A DNA stretch of 64,000 bases from Arthrobacter sp. 131MFCol6.1 (GCF_000374925.1 NZ_KB895541.1:1118122-1182121), one strand, 5' to 3'. Counted from the first letter of the stretch, positions 46,220-55,938 are shown. The notes: generated by a model from the sequence alone, not told the origin. A program made the numbers and translations.

Positions 46220-46333
46220 GTAGTTAGCCACATTAATCACCCCCGCGTGTCGCACCGCAGACGGCGTGTCGCGCGCCGCCGCGGGGATCCGGATCGGTGG
46301 CGCCGGCCACTACATCTGGTGTCCGGGCACACG

Positions 46334-46365
46334 AAAGAGGCGGGCACCGTGGTGCCCGCCTCTTT
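46334..46365 (-). terminator. Terminator of lipid-modification operon
   Basis: AAAGAGGCGGGCAC (46334-46347) pairs fully with GTGCCCGCCTCTTT (46352-46365), loop CGTG. It lies just after the stop of the Cfa-like gene at 46380. Confidence 0.9.
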
Positions 46366-46379
46366 GGTTCGTGATTGTT

Positions 46380-47762
46380 CTAACAGCCGTCGAGCACGAT
46401 CTGCTGCACGTCGAGGTAGCCCGTTTCAAACCCGGCCCGGGAGTAGCAGAGGTAGAACAGCCACATCCGCTGGAAGACCGCGTCGAAGCCCATGGCCCCC
46501 ACCTCGTCTTCGCGGGCCATGAACCGCTCCTCCCAGAGCCGCAGCGTCTGGGCGTAGTGCTCGCCCATGGCGAGGCGTTCGCGCACGCGCAGTCCGGTCT
46601 GCTTCGCCGTGATGTCTTCAATGGCGCGGACGGACGGAATGACCCCGCCCGGGAAGATGTACTTGTGCACCCAGGTGTAGCTGGTGCGGGTGGCCATGAG
46701 CCGGTCGTGGGCGATCGTGATGGCCTGGATGGCCACCTTGCCGCCCGGGGCCAGGACCCGCTCGATGGTCTGGAAGTAGGTGGCCCAGTATTCGAAGCCG
46801 ACGGCCTCGATCATTTCGACCGAGACGACGGCGTCGTACTCGCCCTCCACGGCGCGGTAGTCCTTGAGCTCGATCGTGACGGCGTCGGCGTAGCCGGCCT
46901 CGGCCACGCGCTGGCGGGCCAGTTCCTGCTGCTCGCTGGAGAGCGTGACGGAGTAGACGGTGGCGCCGCGGGCGGCCGCGCGCAGGGCGAGCTCTCCCCA
47001 GCCGGTGCCGATTTCCAGCACCCGGGTGCCTTCCTTCACACCGGCCTTGTCCAGCAGCCGGTCAATCTTGGCCTGCTGCGCGGCGGCCAGCCCGTCCCAG
47101 GCCACGTTCCGCAGGGCGTCGCCGCTTTCCGGGAAGAGAGCGCTGGAGTACGTCATGGTGCTGTCCAGGAAGGAGGCGAAGAGCTCGTTGGAGAGGTCGT
47201 AGTGCCGCGAAATGTTGGAACGGGTGTTCTTCTCCGTGTTCCGTTCCCTGCGCGGCTGGCGCGGCAGGTACAGGCCGCGCAGCTTCTGCAGCGGCTCGGG
47301 CACGAGCGTGCCGACGCGGGAGGCAAAGACCTCCATGACGGCGGTGAGGTCATCGGCGTCCCAGTCGCCGGCCATGAAGGACTCGCCCAGGCCGATCAGG
47401 CCGCCGTCGCCGAGCCGGGTGGCGAAGGCTTCGGGCCGGTTGATGGTCATGACGGGATAGGCGGCGGCCGCCTCGTCAGAGGAAGCTTTGCCCAATACTG
47501 TGCCGTCCGGGTACCGGACTTCCAGCGGCAGCCTGCGCACGGCCGCCTTGAAGATGGCGTCCGCAGCGCGTCCGGCCACGCGGGCCTTGAGGCTCGAGGG
47601 CACCGTGGCGATGCTGGGCCAGATGGCGGCGTCGATGGTGGCGGGAGGCTGGGGAACGGTGTACGGCACCCTGCCGGTGACGGCGCTGCCGTTTATGGCG
47701 CTGCTGCGCGTGGTGCCCTGTGCCCGTCCCGTACCGGATCCGGTCGCTTCGGTCATTGTCAC
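46380..47762 (-). CDS. Cyclopropane-fatty-acid-synthase-like SAM methyltransferase
   Basis: The protein (about 460 aa) has the Cfa layout: an N-terminal lipid-binding region (YPVMTINRPEAFATRLG...LGESFMAGDWDADDLTAV), SAM-binding VLEIGTGWGELALRAA, YDAVVSVEMIEAVGFEYW and GGKVAIQAITIAHDRL. Cfa-type enzymes transfer methylene or methyl to double bonds of membrane phospholipid acyl chains. GTG 47762 is preferred: AGGAGG is seven bases upstream and the GTGA overlaps the DUF1365 stop. ATG 47756 is the alternative. It is the last gene of a three-gene operon. The exact product (cyclopropane, methyl or other) cannot be told. Confidence 0.85.
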   Translation of the reverse strand: MTMTEATGSGTGRAQGTTRSSAINGSAVTGRVPYTVPQPPATIDAAIWPSIATVPSSLKARVAGRAADAIFKAAVRRLPLEVRYPDGTVLGKASSDEAAAAYPVMTINRPEAFATRLGDGGLIGLGESFMAGDWDADDLTAVMEVFASRVGTLVPEPLQKLRGLYLPRQPRRERNTEKNTRSNISRHYDLSNELFASFLDSTMTYSSALFPESGDALRNVAWDGLAAAQQAKIDRLLDKAGVKEGTRVLEIGTGWGELALRAAARGATVYSVTLSSEQQELARQRVAEAGYADAVTIELKDYRAVEGEYDAVVSVEMIEAVGFEYWATYFQTIERVLAPGGKVAIQAITIAHDRLMATRTSYTWVHKYIFPGGVIPSVRAIEDITAKQTGLRVRERLAMGEHYAQTLRLWEERFMAREDEVGAMGFDAVFQRMWLFYLCYSRAGFETGYLDVQQIVLDGC

Positions 47763-48520
47763 TGAACTGCCTCCTGTGAAGGGTGGTGTGGTTTCTTGAT
47801 GATGGGCAGGCGGCGCGCCCACAGCTTGATGCCCTGCCAGCGGATCTGTGCCGCGACACGCAGCGGGGCCGCGGGGACGGCGAGCGCCGCGGACACGATG
47901 TTCCGCACGCTCGCTTCGTGCCGTACGCCGTCCATGGTGGCGATGAAGGGCTGCTGCCCCTCCCGTTCCAGGACGATCGATACGGCGAGCCGTTCGCCGG
48001 GCTCGGGGAGCTTCATACGGTATTCGCCGTCAACGTCGTTGAACGGCGAGACGTAGAACGCCTTCGGGACGCTCGCCCTGCCCGTGGCGTCGGTTTCGAG
48101 GAGGTAGCAGTGCCGCTCCCCGTACGTGTTGTGGACCTCGGCGACGACGCAGCGCAGCTCACCGGAGGCGCTGTGGCACCAGAACACGCTCAGCGGGTTG
48201 AACACGTGCCCGAACACCCGGGCGCTGGCAAGCATGGTGATGCGTCCGCCGTCGAGCTTTATCCCCTGGGTGGCGAGGTAGCTTTCCACGTTGCCGCGCA
48301 GGGTGCCGCCCGGATCGCCGAGGTGGTCCTCCACCCGGAAGCCGGCCAGCGGCCGGAGCAAGCGCGGCAGCCGCGGGAGGTGGTCGACGTCGACGTACCA
48401 GCTGTAGCTGCGGTAGGTAAACGCGTTGCGCAGCGGGGTGCGCCGCACATGGGCGATGGCGGTGCGGTAGATGGCCGCGCCGTGGAGGGCGGCCGGGTGG
48501 ATGGTGGCCGGCGCGCTCAT
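47759..48520 (-). CDS. DUF1365 family protein
   Basis: The 253-residue protein carries the DUF1365 hallmarks: LRNAFTYRSYSWYVDVD near the N-terminus, HVFNPLSVFWCH and AEVHNTYGERHCYLL, KAFYVSPFNDVDGEY. The family is nearly always encoded between a flavin amine-oxidase-like protein and a Cfa-like methyltransferase, as here, and is linked to modification of unsaturated acyl chains. No catalytic mechanism is established to my knowledge. Both ends overlap neighbours by four bases (ATGA, GTGA). Confidence 0.88.
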   Translation of the reverse strand: MSAPATIHPAALHGAAIYRTAIAHVRRTPLRNAFTYRSYSWYVDVDHLPRLPRLLRPLAGFRVEDHLGDPGGTLRGNVESYLATQGIKLDGGRITMLASARVFGHVFNPLSVFWCHSASGELRCVVAEVHNTYGERHCYLLETDATGRASVPKAFYVSPFNDVDGEYRMKLPEPGERLAVSIVLEREGQQPFIATMDGVRHEASVRNIVSAALAVPAAPLRVAAQIRWQGIKLWARRLPIIKKPHHPSQEAVQ

Positions 48521-49938
48521 GGCACCTCCACCGTGGCCGGTTGAACTGTGGCCGGCTGGACTGCGGCCGGCTGGAGGTCCGGGTCCACGGCCACCGTGCC
48601 GATATTAACGGGGAGCTGGTCCCAGTCGCGGCCGAGCCGGGCGGCGGCCTTGAGGCCGGACAGGGCGCCGTCCTCGTGGAATCCCCAGCCGTGGTACGCA
48701 CCGGCGAAGGCCAGACGCTCGTCGCCGAGTGCGAGGATCCGCTGCTGCGCCGCCAGCGACTCCGGCGTGTACTGCGGGTGCTCGTAGACCATCCGGTCCA
48801 GGACTGTGGCGTCGTCGATCAGCTCGGATTCGCCGAGGCTGACGATGTACCGGCCGCCGTCCACGGGGTCCAGCCGCTGCAGCCGGGTCATGTCGTAGCT
48901 GACCAGGACCTTGTCCGGCCGGGCGTCGCAGGACGGCAGCCGGTAGTTCCAGGAAGCCTGGGCGTTGGGACTGGCCGGCAGCACGGCCTCGTCACGGTGG
49001 AAGAGCGTCTGGTTCACCGAGTACGGCATGCCGCCAAGGGCGGCCCGCTCGGCGGCCGAGGCGTCGGTGAGCATGCGCAGGGCCTGCGCAGGGTGGGTGG
49101 CGATGACGACGGCATCAAAGGTCTCGCGCACGGTCCCGGCGCCGAGAGCGGACGTGACGTCGACGCCGTCGGCGTGCCGCTGCACCGCGGTGACCGGGCT
49201 GGCGAGCCGGATGTCCGGCAGGGTCGCGGCGACCTTGTCGACGTAGCTGCGCGAGCCGCCGGTGACGGTCCGCCATTGCGGCGAGCCCTTGACGCCGAGC
49301 AGGCCGTGGTGGCCCAGGAAGGTGAACAGGTAGCGGGCCGGGTAGGCCAGCGCAGTGGTGGGGTCGCAGGACCACACGGCGCTGACCACGGGGGTCATGA
49401 AGTGCGAGATGAAGTAGCTGCTGAACTTCTCCCGCGCCAGGAACTCCCCGAGGGTGAGCTCGTGTCCGTCGGCTGCCGTGCCTGTGGCGGGTTCGGCCAG
49501 CAGGGCACGGGCCCGGCGGTGGAACCGGGTGACTTCCAGCAGCATCCTCAGGTAGCGGCCGCGCAGCAGGGTGGACGGCCGGGGAATGATGCCGCTCCCC
49601 TTGGCCCGTGCACCGGCGTATTCCAGGCCGCACCCGTCGCAGCGGACGGACATGCTCATTTCGGAGTCCTGGGTTTCGACGCCGAGCTCGGCGAACAGGC
49701 GCAGGAGGGTGGGATACGTCCGCTCGTTGTGGACGATGAAGCCGGTGTCCACGCCCAGGGTGGGCCCGTTCTGCTGCGGCACATCGTGGGTGTGGGCGTG
49801 GCCGCCGAGCCGGGAGTCGGCCTCGAAGAGCGTTACCCGGTCCTGCCCGTTCAGCACGTACGCGGCGGTCAGCCCCGCCACTCCGCTGCCGATGACGGCT
49901 ACCCGCCGGCCTGCCGGAATCCCTGCTGCTTGCGACAC
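48517..49938 (-). CDS. FAD-dependent amine-oxidase-like oxidoreductase
   Basis: The 473-residue protein opens with a Rossmann FAD site (RRVAVIGSGVAGLTAAYVL, then FEADSRLGGHAHT) and has the flavin-containing amine oxidase/desaturase-like C-terminal half (VVIATHPAQALRML, LAFAGAYHGWGFHEDG). In DUF1365/Cfa operons it probably acts on acyl-chain double bonds (family inference). GTG 49938 is the start, with AGGAG seven bases upstream. The open frame to 50325 overlaps the divergent LysR gene and is not coding. First gene of the operon. Confidence 0.85.
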   Translation of the reverse strand: MSQAAGIPAGRRVAVIGSGVAGLTAAYVLNGQDRVTLFEADSRLGGHAHTHDVPQQNGPTLGVDTGFIVHNERTYPTLLRLFAELGVETQDSEMSMSVRCDGCGLEYAGARAKGSGIIPRPSTLLRGRYLRMLLEVTRFHRRARALLAEPATGTAADGHELTLGEFLAREKFSSYFISHFMTPVVSAVWSCDPTTALAYPARYLFTFLGHHGLLGVKGSPQWRTVTGGSRSYVDKVAATLPDIRLASPVTAVQRHADGVDVTSALGAGTVRETFDAVVIATHPAQALRMLTDASAAERAALGGMPYSVNQTLFHRDEAVLPASPNAQASWNYRLPSCDARPDKVLVSYDMTRLQRLDPVDGGRYIVSLGESELIDDATVLDRMVYEHPQYTPESLAAQQRILALGDERLAFAGAYHGWGFHEDGALSGLKAAARLGRDWDQLPVNIGTVAVDPDLQPAAVQPATVQPATVEVP

Positions 49939-50254
49939 TGATCTGCTCCTGTTGTCTGGCCCGAAGTCTCTTATGGGCAATTCGTGGCCGTCGGGCGGCC
50001 GGATGAGTATGAATCTGGGATTTTTTAGTTCTGCCGTCAGACCGTCGCCAGTGACGCCATCATCCGTCCCTTGGGTTGGGTTCCTCGGATTCTCCTGCAT
50101 CGGCCCGGCCGCGCAGCGCAGACATTCCGTGCAGTCCCTCCGACAGACATCCGGCAGATTTACCGGCACGGCCGCCGGAGGGCCGGATATGCCACAATGA
50201 AGCGGGAATTCCGGTCCCGTCTCCGTGGACCCGCAACCAGGCGAAGGGCAGCCC
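49939..50254. other. Divergent promoter region
   Basis: The region holds the promoters of the lipid operon (minus) and the LysR gene (plus). A GC-rich inverted repeat, ATCCGGC...GCCGGAT, spans about 50149-50189 near the LysR start and might be an operator or attenuator. No ORF is seen. Confidence 0.4.
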
Positions 50255-51175
50255 TTGATCAACCCCGTCCATCTCCGGACCCTTGTGGAAGTGATCCGGC
50301 TTGGATCGTTTGCGGCCGCCGCCACCCGGCTCGGCTACACGGCCTCGGCCGTCTCCCAGCAAATGTCGGCCCTGGAACGCGACACCGGCGTCACCTTGTT
50401 CCAGCGCGCGGCCCGCAGCATCCAGCCGACCGAAGCCGCCGTCGTGATGACCCGGCACGCCGCCAAGGTGTTGACGGACATCGAGACGCTGATGGCCGCC
50501 GCCTCCCGGGCGCAGGAAAGCCCCAGCCAGGAGCTGCGGCTGGGCATCTTCCCGAGCCTCGCCACCTATGTGCTGCCGCCGATCCTGCAGAACCCGGCCT
50601 GGAAGAAGCTCGGCATCGACCTGCGGGTCTCGGTCGCGGAACCGGCCCAGACCATCCAGGGGCTGCGGACCGGCGGCGAACTCGACGTCGCCCTGGTGTA
50701 CCAGGTGGGACAGTCCGGCCTCGCCTGGCCGCACACCGTGGACCGGCAGTGGATCGGCGACGACGACTTCCGCGTGGTGCTGCCGGCGGCCTGGGGCATC
50801 GGCACGGATTCCAAGGTGGCCGCGCCGCACCTCTCGGATATGCCCTGGATCATGCACCACCCGGGCACGTCCGATGCCACGGTAATCGAACGGCTCTTCG
50901 CGAGCTGCAACCTGCACCCCCGCGTGGTGGCCTACAGCGATGACTTCCACGCCAGCCTCGAGATGGCCGCCGCCGGGCTCGGAGCCGCCCTCGTCCCCGA
51001 GCTCGCCTTGCGGCACCGGCCGGCCGGCGTGGTGGTCCTCGATGTGCCGGAGATCCGGCTGGCACGGAATGTTTTCGCCCTGCTGATCAACGAGAAGCGG
51101 ACGGCCCAGGTCCAGCTGTTCGTGGAGCTGCTGGCCGAGACGATGCACCGGCTCGGGACCGCGCGCAAGGACTGA
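50255..51175 (+). CDS. LysR-family transcriptional regulator
   Basis: The protein has about 306 residues. The N-terminal winged HTH is clear (LRTLVEVIRLGSFAAAATRLGYTASAVSQQMSALE, LFQRAARSIQPTEAA), followed by a type 2 periplasmic-binding-like effector domain. TTG 50255 is preferred, with GAAGGG eight bases upstream. GTG 50225 would add ten residues. LysR proteins often control the divergent neighbour, which here is the flavoprotein/DUF1365/Cfa operon. That link is positional inference and the ligand is unknown. Confidence 0.88.
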   Translation: MINPVHLRTLVEVIRLGSFAAAATRLGYTASAVSQQMSALERDTGVTLFQRAARSIQPTEAAVVMTRHAAKVLTDIETLMAAASRAQESPSQELRLGIFPSLATYVLPPILQNPAWKKLGIDLRVSVAEPAQTIQGLRTGGELDVALVYQVGQSGLAWPHTVDRQWIGDDDFRVVLPAAWGIGTDSKVAAPHLSDMPWIMHHPGTSDATVIERLFASCNLHPRVVAYSDDFHASLEMAAAGLGAALVPELALRHRPAGVVVLDVPEIRLARNVFALLINEKRTAQVQLFVELLAETMHRLGTARKD

Positions 51176-51300
51176 GCTCAAGGGGACTGAGCTGAAAGGC
51201 CTGGGCTGAGGGGCCTGGGCTGAATGGCCGGCAGCGGTGGGCCGACGTCGGCTGGGAGGTCAAAGGGGACGGCGTGGAGGCCGGTCAGCCCGGCGGGCGT

Positions 51301-52698
51301 TCAGCGCTTCCTGGCCCGCTTCCCGACCGGCGCCACCAGCGCGTCGATGATCCGGTGCTTGGTCCGGGTGTACGGCGGGTAGATCGCTTCCAGCGTGTCC
51401 GGCCAAAGCGGCTTGTCCAGGGTGGGGCGCTCATGCGAGAACGTCCGCACCGAATGTTCCCCGTGGTAGGCCCCCATGCCGCTGCCGCCGACCCCACCGA
51501 ACGGAAGCCCGGGGATGGACAGGTGGGCCGCCGGAACGTCGACGCACAGGGCCCCGGACGACGTCCGCCCGGCGAAGGCGCGGCGCGTCTGTGGATCCTT
51601 GCTGAAGACGTAGAGTGCCAGCGGCTTGGCGCGCCCGTTGACCTCCTCGATGGCCGCGTCGAGCCCGTCCACGGGCACCAGTGGCAGCAGCGGTCCGAAG
51701 ATTTCTTCCGCCATGACGGCGTCGCCGGGCGCCGGCCGCAGCAGGGTCGGCGCAAAGTAGCGGCTGGCGGCGTCGCGCTGTCCGCCGTGCACCACCGTGC
51801 TGGCATCCGCCAGGGCAGCGAGCCGTGCGAAGTGGCGGTCATCGACAATCCGGCCGTACGACGGGCTCGCCGCCGGGTCCGTTCCGAAGAGCGCCGTAAC
51901 GGCCTTGATCAGCTCGGCCTGCAGCGGCTCCAGGACCTCCTCCCGGGCCAGGACGTAGTCAGGTGCGACGCACGTCTGCCCGGCATTCATGAACCGGCCC
52001 CAGGCGATGCGTTTGGCCGCCGTGGCCAGGTCCGTGGACGCGTCAACGTACGCCGGGGACTTGCCGCCGAGCTCCAGGGTCACCGGGGTCAGGTGCTCGG
52101 CCGCCGCGCGCATGACCACCTTGGCCGCGGCTTCTCCCCCGGTGAAGAAGATGTGGTCGAAGCGTTCGGCCAGGAGCGCCGTGGTCTCCGGGATGCCGCC
52201 CTCCACCACCTCGGCGGCGCCGGCCAGGTATTCGGGAATCCAGCGGGCCAGCGCCGCCGAGGTGGCCGGGGCGTGTTCGCTCGGCTTGAGCACCACGGTG
52301 TTGCCCGCGGCCAGGGCTCCGGCGAGCGGGGCGAGCAGCAGTTGCAGCGGGTAGTTCCACGGCCCGATCACCAGCACCACGCCCAGCGGGGTGAGTTCGG
52401 TCCAGGCCCGGGCCGGCCGCACTGCCAACGGCACCGGCACGCGGCGGGGCCGGAGCCAGTCTTCGAGATGCCGCTCCAGGTGCGCCGCCTCGGCGTCTAC
52501 GAACCCGATCTCCGCCAGCTGCGCCTCGGTGTGGTGTTTGCCCAAATCGCGGGCGAGGGCCCCGGCGAAGTCCGCGTGCCGCTCCGCCAGCATGCGCCGC
52601 AGCCGGCCCAGCTGATCCAGCCGCCAGATGAGCGGACGGGTGGTCCCGGCGTCGAACGCGGCCCGGGCACGGATGACGGGTGAGATTACATGCTGCAT
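51301..52698 (-). CDS. Aldehyde dehydrogenase (ALDH3-like)
   Basis: The 465-residue protein has the ALDH signatures: IGPWNYPLQLLL, FTGGEAAAKVV, the glutamate motif LELGGKSPAYVD and the catalytic cysteine in NAGQTCVAPDYVL. Length and start resemble class 3 fatty or aromatic aldehyde dehydrogenases. It oxidises aldehydes to acids with NAD(P)+. The substrate cannot be predicted. It is a single gene, convergent with the LysR regulator and divergent from the DUF2004 gene. Confidence 0.93.
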   Translation of the reverse strand: MQHVISPVIRARAAFDAGTTRPLIWRLDQLGRLRRMLAERHADFAGALARDLGKHHTEAQLAEIGFVDAEAAHLERHLEDWLRPRRVPVPLAVRPARAWTELTPLGVVLVIGPWNYPLQLLLAPLAGALAAGNTVVLKPSEHAPATSAALARWIPEYLAGAAEVVEGGIPETTALLAERFDHIFFTGGEAAAKVVMRAAAEHLTPVTLELGGKSPAYVDASTDLATAAKRIAWGRFMNAGQTCVAPDYVLAREEVLEPLQAELIKAVTALFGTDPAASPSYGRIVDDRHFARLAALADASTVVHGGQRDAASRYFAPTLLRPAPGDAVMAEEIFGPLLPLVPVDGLDAAIEEVNGRAKPLALYVFSKDPQTRRAFAGRTSSGALCVDVPAAHLSIPGLPFGGVGGSGMGAYHGEHSVRTFSHERPTLDKPLWPDTLEAIYPPYTRTKHRIIDALVAPVGKRARKR

Positions 52699-52807
52699 CC
52701 GATCAATGTACAGTCATGCGGCCGTCCGCCGGCCGGGGACTGGATATGACGCCACGGAAAACTCTTCAACGCTGGAATGGTCCGGTTTTCAGGACTATGT
52801 TGAAGAT

Positions 52808-53314
52808 ATGAACAAGGTAGCGAGCAAGCACTTCGGCGAGGTCGAGCTCAACCACGGACGGGAGCATAATCTCACCGCCACGCATGAGCTGGCGGGCCAG
52901 ACCGTGGAGCTTGACCTGAATGTCAACGCGCATGACCATTTTGATGAAGCTGCCATGCATAAAGTTGACTACCGCCTGCGCTTCCTGCCCGAACTCGTGG
53001 ACCAGGTCCGCGAAATGATCGCCGAGGAACTGGACCAGGAAGGCACCAGCCCGCAGGAGTACCGCCACTTCCATTGCAACGCGATCAAGGACGAACACCT
53101 CAAAAAGGTCTTCGGCGTCGAGGACAAGAGCCAGCTGACCGACGAGGTCTTCCTCAAGGCGCTCAAGCTCGGCCACGTGGGCATCTACCCCGGCCAGCCG
53201 GAACGCTACTTCGTCCTCGATTTCACGCTGGGCCAGCACTTCACCGACGAGATCCTCGTCGCTTCCGCGGATGAGGACGGCGTCGTCGACGACGAAATCC
53301 TCTGGGAGTCCTGA
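52808..53314 (+). CDS. DUF2004 family protein
   Basis: The 168-residue protein begins MNKVASKHFGEVELNH and follows the DUF2004 pattern (LDLNVNAHDHFDEAAM, LGHVGIYPGQPERYFVLDFTLG, TDEILVASADEDG). It is acidic and soluble. ATG 52808 has a weak ribosome-binding site. The longer frame to 52628 overlaps the divergent aldehyde dehydrogenase gene and is not supported. The function is unknown. Confidence 0.75.
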   Translation: MNKVASKHFGEVELNHGREHNLTATHELAGQTVELDLNVNAHDHFDEAAMHKVDYRLRFLPELVDQVREMIAEELDQEGTSPQEYRHFHCNAIKDEHLKKVFGVEDKSQLTDEVFLKALKLGHVGIYPGQPERYFVLDFTLGQHFTDEILVASADEDGVVDDEILWES

Positions 53315-53418
53315 CTCGGGAATCCTGGGTCGCTGCTAATCCTGCGTCGGTTGCTCCGAAGATGCCCTTCTGGGCGCTCAAAACGGCGGCTGCTCAGCAA
53401 TCGATGATCAAGAACGTA

Positions 53419-53461
53419 CGACGCCGGCCGGCCACCTTGCGAAGGTGACCGGCCGGCGTCG
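53419..53461. terminator. Bidirectional 20-bp stem hairpin
   Basis: CGACGCCGGCCGGCCACCTT (53419-53438) pairs with 53442-53461 (one mismatch) around GCG, followed by TTTG on the plus side. It separates the convergent DUF2004 and metE genes. Confidence 0.85.
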
Positions 53462-53556
53462 TTTGTGCGTGGAGCCAACTCCTTGGCGGCTGCCTATTTA
53501 GCGGCCCCCGCTTAAGGGGTTCCACTATTTGGCCGCTGCCTACTTGGTGGCCTGTG

Positions 53557-55890
53557 TTACTTGGCAGCTGAGAGCAGCTCGGCGCGAACCGTCCTGGTGG
53601 CGGTGACCAGGTTGCGCAGGGACTCTTCCGTCTCGGCGTAGCCGCGCGTCTTCAGGCCGCAGTCCGGGTTGACCCAGAGCTGGCGGGACGGGACGTGCTT
53701 GACGGCGGTGCTGAGCAGTTCGGTGACTTCCTGCTCGCCCGGGACGCGGGGCGAGTGGATGTCGTAGACGCCCGGGCCCACGCCGCGGCCGAAGCCGTGG
53801 GACTCGAGGTCGTGGACGACCTCCATGCGGGAGCGGGCGGCCTCGATCGAGGTCACGTCGGCGTCGAGGCCGTCGATCGCGTCGATGATGGCGCCGAACT
53901 CGGAGTAGCACAGGTGCGTGTGGACCTGGGTGGCGTCCGCGGCGCCGGCGGTGGCGAGGCGGAAGGACTTCACCGACCAGTCCAGGTACGCGGCCTGGTC
54001 GGCCTTGCGCAGCGGCAGGAGCTCGCGGAGCGCCGGCTCGTCCACCTGGATGACCTTGATGCCGGCCGCCTCGAGGTCGGCGATCTCGTCGCGGAGGGCC
54101 AGCGCCACCTGGTTGGCGGTCTCGCCGAGCGGCTGGTCATCGCGGACGAAGGACCAAGCGAGGATGGTGACCGGGCCGGTGAGCATGCCCTTCATCGGCT
54201 TGCTGGTCAGGGACTGGGCGTACTCGGCCCACTTCACCGTGATCGGGGCGCTGCGGGTGACATCGCCCCACAGGATGGACGGGCGGGTGCAGCGCGAGCC
54301 GTAGGACTGGACCCAGCCGTGGACGGTGACGTCGAAGCCTTCGAGGTTCTCGGCGAAGTACTGGACCATGTCGTTGCGCTCGGGCTCGCCGTGCACCAGG
54401 ACGTCGAAGCCGAGCTCTTCCTGCAGCTGAACGACGCGCTTGATCTCGTCCTTCATGAGCTGCTCGTACTGCTCCGTGGTGAAGTCGCCGCGGTTGGCGC
54501 GGGCCCGGGCGGTACGGATTTCCGAGGTCTGCGGGAAGGAACCGATGGTGGTGGTGGGCAGCGCCGGCAGGTGCAGCGCCTTCTCCTGGGCTGCCTCGCG
54601 GACGGCGTAGGCGGAGCGGTTGAAGTCGGCGCCGGTCAGTGCGGCGGTGCGTGCCCGGACGTCGCCGCGGCGGACGCCCTCGGCCTCGGCGCGGGAGGCG
54701 ATGACGCGGGTGGCCTCGTCGATGGCGGGCTGGACGGCTGCTTCGTCGGTCAGCAGGCCGGCGAGGGTGACGACTTCAACGGCCTTCTGGTCGGCGAAGG
54801 CCAGCCAGCTGCGCAGCTGCGCGGAGAGCTGGACTTCCTCGTCGACGTCGTGCGGGACGTGCTGGGTGGAGGTGGAAGTGCTGATGGCCAGCTTGGCCAC
54901 CGACGTCTTCAGTTCGGCGATCTTCTTCGCGGAGGCGGCGAGGTCGTTGCGCCAGATGTTGTGGCCGTCCACGACGCCGGCGACGAGGGTCTTGTTGCCC
55001 AGCGCGGCCAGGGCCGCGGCGGACGGGACCTCGCCCTTGAAGACGTCCAGGTGCAGGGCGTCGATGCCGGTGGCGGCAAGGGTGCCGAGTTGGCCGTTGA
55101 GCGCGCCGTACGGGGTGGAGACGAAAAGCTGCGGGCGCTGGGCCGCGGCGGCCAGGGCCTCGTAGGAGCGGGCGACGGCGGCCTGGATTTCCACGGCCGG
55201 GGTGTCCTGGTCCACCACGAGGGCGGGCTCGTCGAGCTGGACCCAGCTGGCGCCGGCGGCGGCGAGCTTCTGCAGCAGCGCCGTGTAGACCGGGAGGACG
55301 TCCTCCAGGCGGGACAGCGGGCTGAAGCCGGCCGGGGCGTCGTCGGAGGCCTTGCTCAGCAGCAGGAACGTGACCGGGCCGACGATGTACGGGCGGGTCT
55401 CGACGCCGTTGGCGAGGGCGTACTCGAATTCCTCGACGATCCGGTTCGAGGTCAGCGCAAAGTTGGTCTCCGGACCGATTTCCGGCACGAGGTAGTGGTA
55501 GTTGGTGTCGAACCACTTGGTCATTTCCAGCGGCTGCTGGTCCTTGTTGCCGCGGGCCAGGGTGAAGTAGCCGTCGATGGCGAGCTGCCCCTGCGCGTTG
55601 AGGAGGTTCCCGAAGCGGGCCGGCACGGCGCCGAGGTGGGCGGCGGCGTCGAGCACCTGGTCGTAGTAGGAAAAGGTGCCGGGGACGGCTGCGGCTTCGG
55701 TCAGGCCCAGGCCCTGGAGGCGCTTGGCGGTGCCGAGCTGGATTTCCTTGGCGGCAGCGTCCAGGGCTGCGGCGTCGATTTTGCCGGCCCAGTAGGCCTC
55801 GACGGCCTTCTTGAGTTCGCGGCGGCGGCCGATGCGCGGGTAGCCGAGGATCGAGGCGGACGGGAAGGGGGTGATGGGAAGTTCAGTCAT
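53557..55890 (-). CDS. metE: Cobalamin-independent methionine synthase
   Basis: The 777-residue MetE transfers methyl from 5-methyltetrahydropteroyl-polyglutamate to homocysteine. The C-terminal barrel has the zinc-site residues: VHTHLCYSEF (His/Cys), the conserved Glu of VDEPALRE and WVNPDCGLKTRGY (second Cys). The N-terminal barrel begins ILGYPRIGRRRELKKAVEAYW. Start ATG 55890. It follows metF by 48 bp, and the two form the last steps of methionine synthesis. A long reverse-strand open frame over the gene is a codon-bias shadow. Confidence 0.97.
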   Translation of the reverse strand: MTELPITPFPSASILGYPRIGRRRELKKAVEAYWAGKIDAAALDAAAKEIQLGTAKRLQGLGLTEAAAVPGTFSYYDQVLDAAAHLGAVPARFGNLLNAQGQLAIDGYFTLARGNKDQQPLEMTKWFDTNYHYLVPEIGPETNFALTSNRIVEEFEYALANGVETRPYIVGPVTFLLLSKASDDAPAGFSPLSRLEDVLPVYTALLQKLAAAGASWVQLDEPALVVDQDTPAVEIQAAVARSYEALAAAAQRPQLFVSTPYGALNGQLGTLAATGIDALHLDVFKGEVPSAAALAALGNKTLVAGVVDGHNIWRNDLAASAKKIAELKTSVAKLAISTSTSTQHVPHDVDEEVQLSAQLRSWLAFADQKAVEVVTLAGLLTDEAAVQPAIDEATRVIASRAEAEGVRRGDVRARTAALTGADFNRSAYAVREAAQEKALHLPALPTTTIGSFPQTSEIRTARARANRGDFTTEQYEQLMKDEIKRVVQLQEELGFDVLVHGEPERNDMVQYFAENLEGFDVTVHGWVQSYGSRCTRPSILWGDVTRSAPITVKWAEYAQSLTSKPMKGMLTGPVTILAWSFVRDDQPLGETANQVALALRDEIADLEAAGIKVIQVDEPALRELLPLRKADQAAYLDWSVKSFRLATAGAADATQVHTHLCYSEFGAIIDAIDGLDADVTSIEAARSRMEVVHDLESHGFGRGVGPGVYDIHSPRVPGEQEVTELLSTAVKHVPSRQLWVNPDCGLKTRGYAETEESLRNLVTATRTVRAELLSAAK

Positions 55891-55938
55891 GGGAAGTCCT
55901 AGGTGTTGGTGGTTCTGTACGGAGGGAAGTTGTTGTGC

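Noticed and set aside
48517..50325. 602-codon version of the flavoprotein gene
   Set aside because: The extra N-terminus is not protein-like and overlaps the divergent LysR gene. GTG 49938 has a good ribosome-binding site just before the FAD motif.
53695..55902. 735-codon open frame on the plus strand
   Set aside because: It lies exactly antisense to metE, and its Gly/Val/Asp-rich translation is the codon-bias shadow of a GC-rich gene. Similar shadows over nrdE (42966-44771), the Cfa-like gene (46266-47765) and the kinase (14794-17046) were also dropped.
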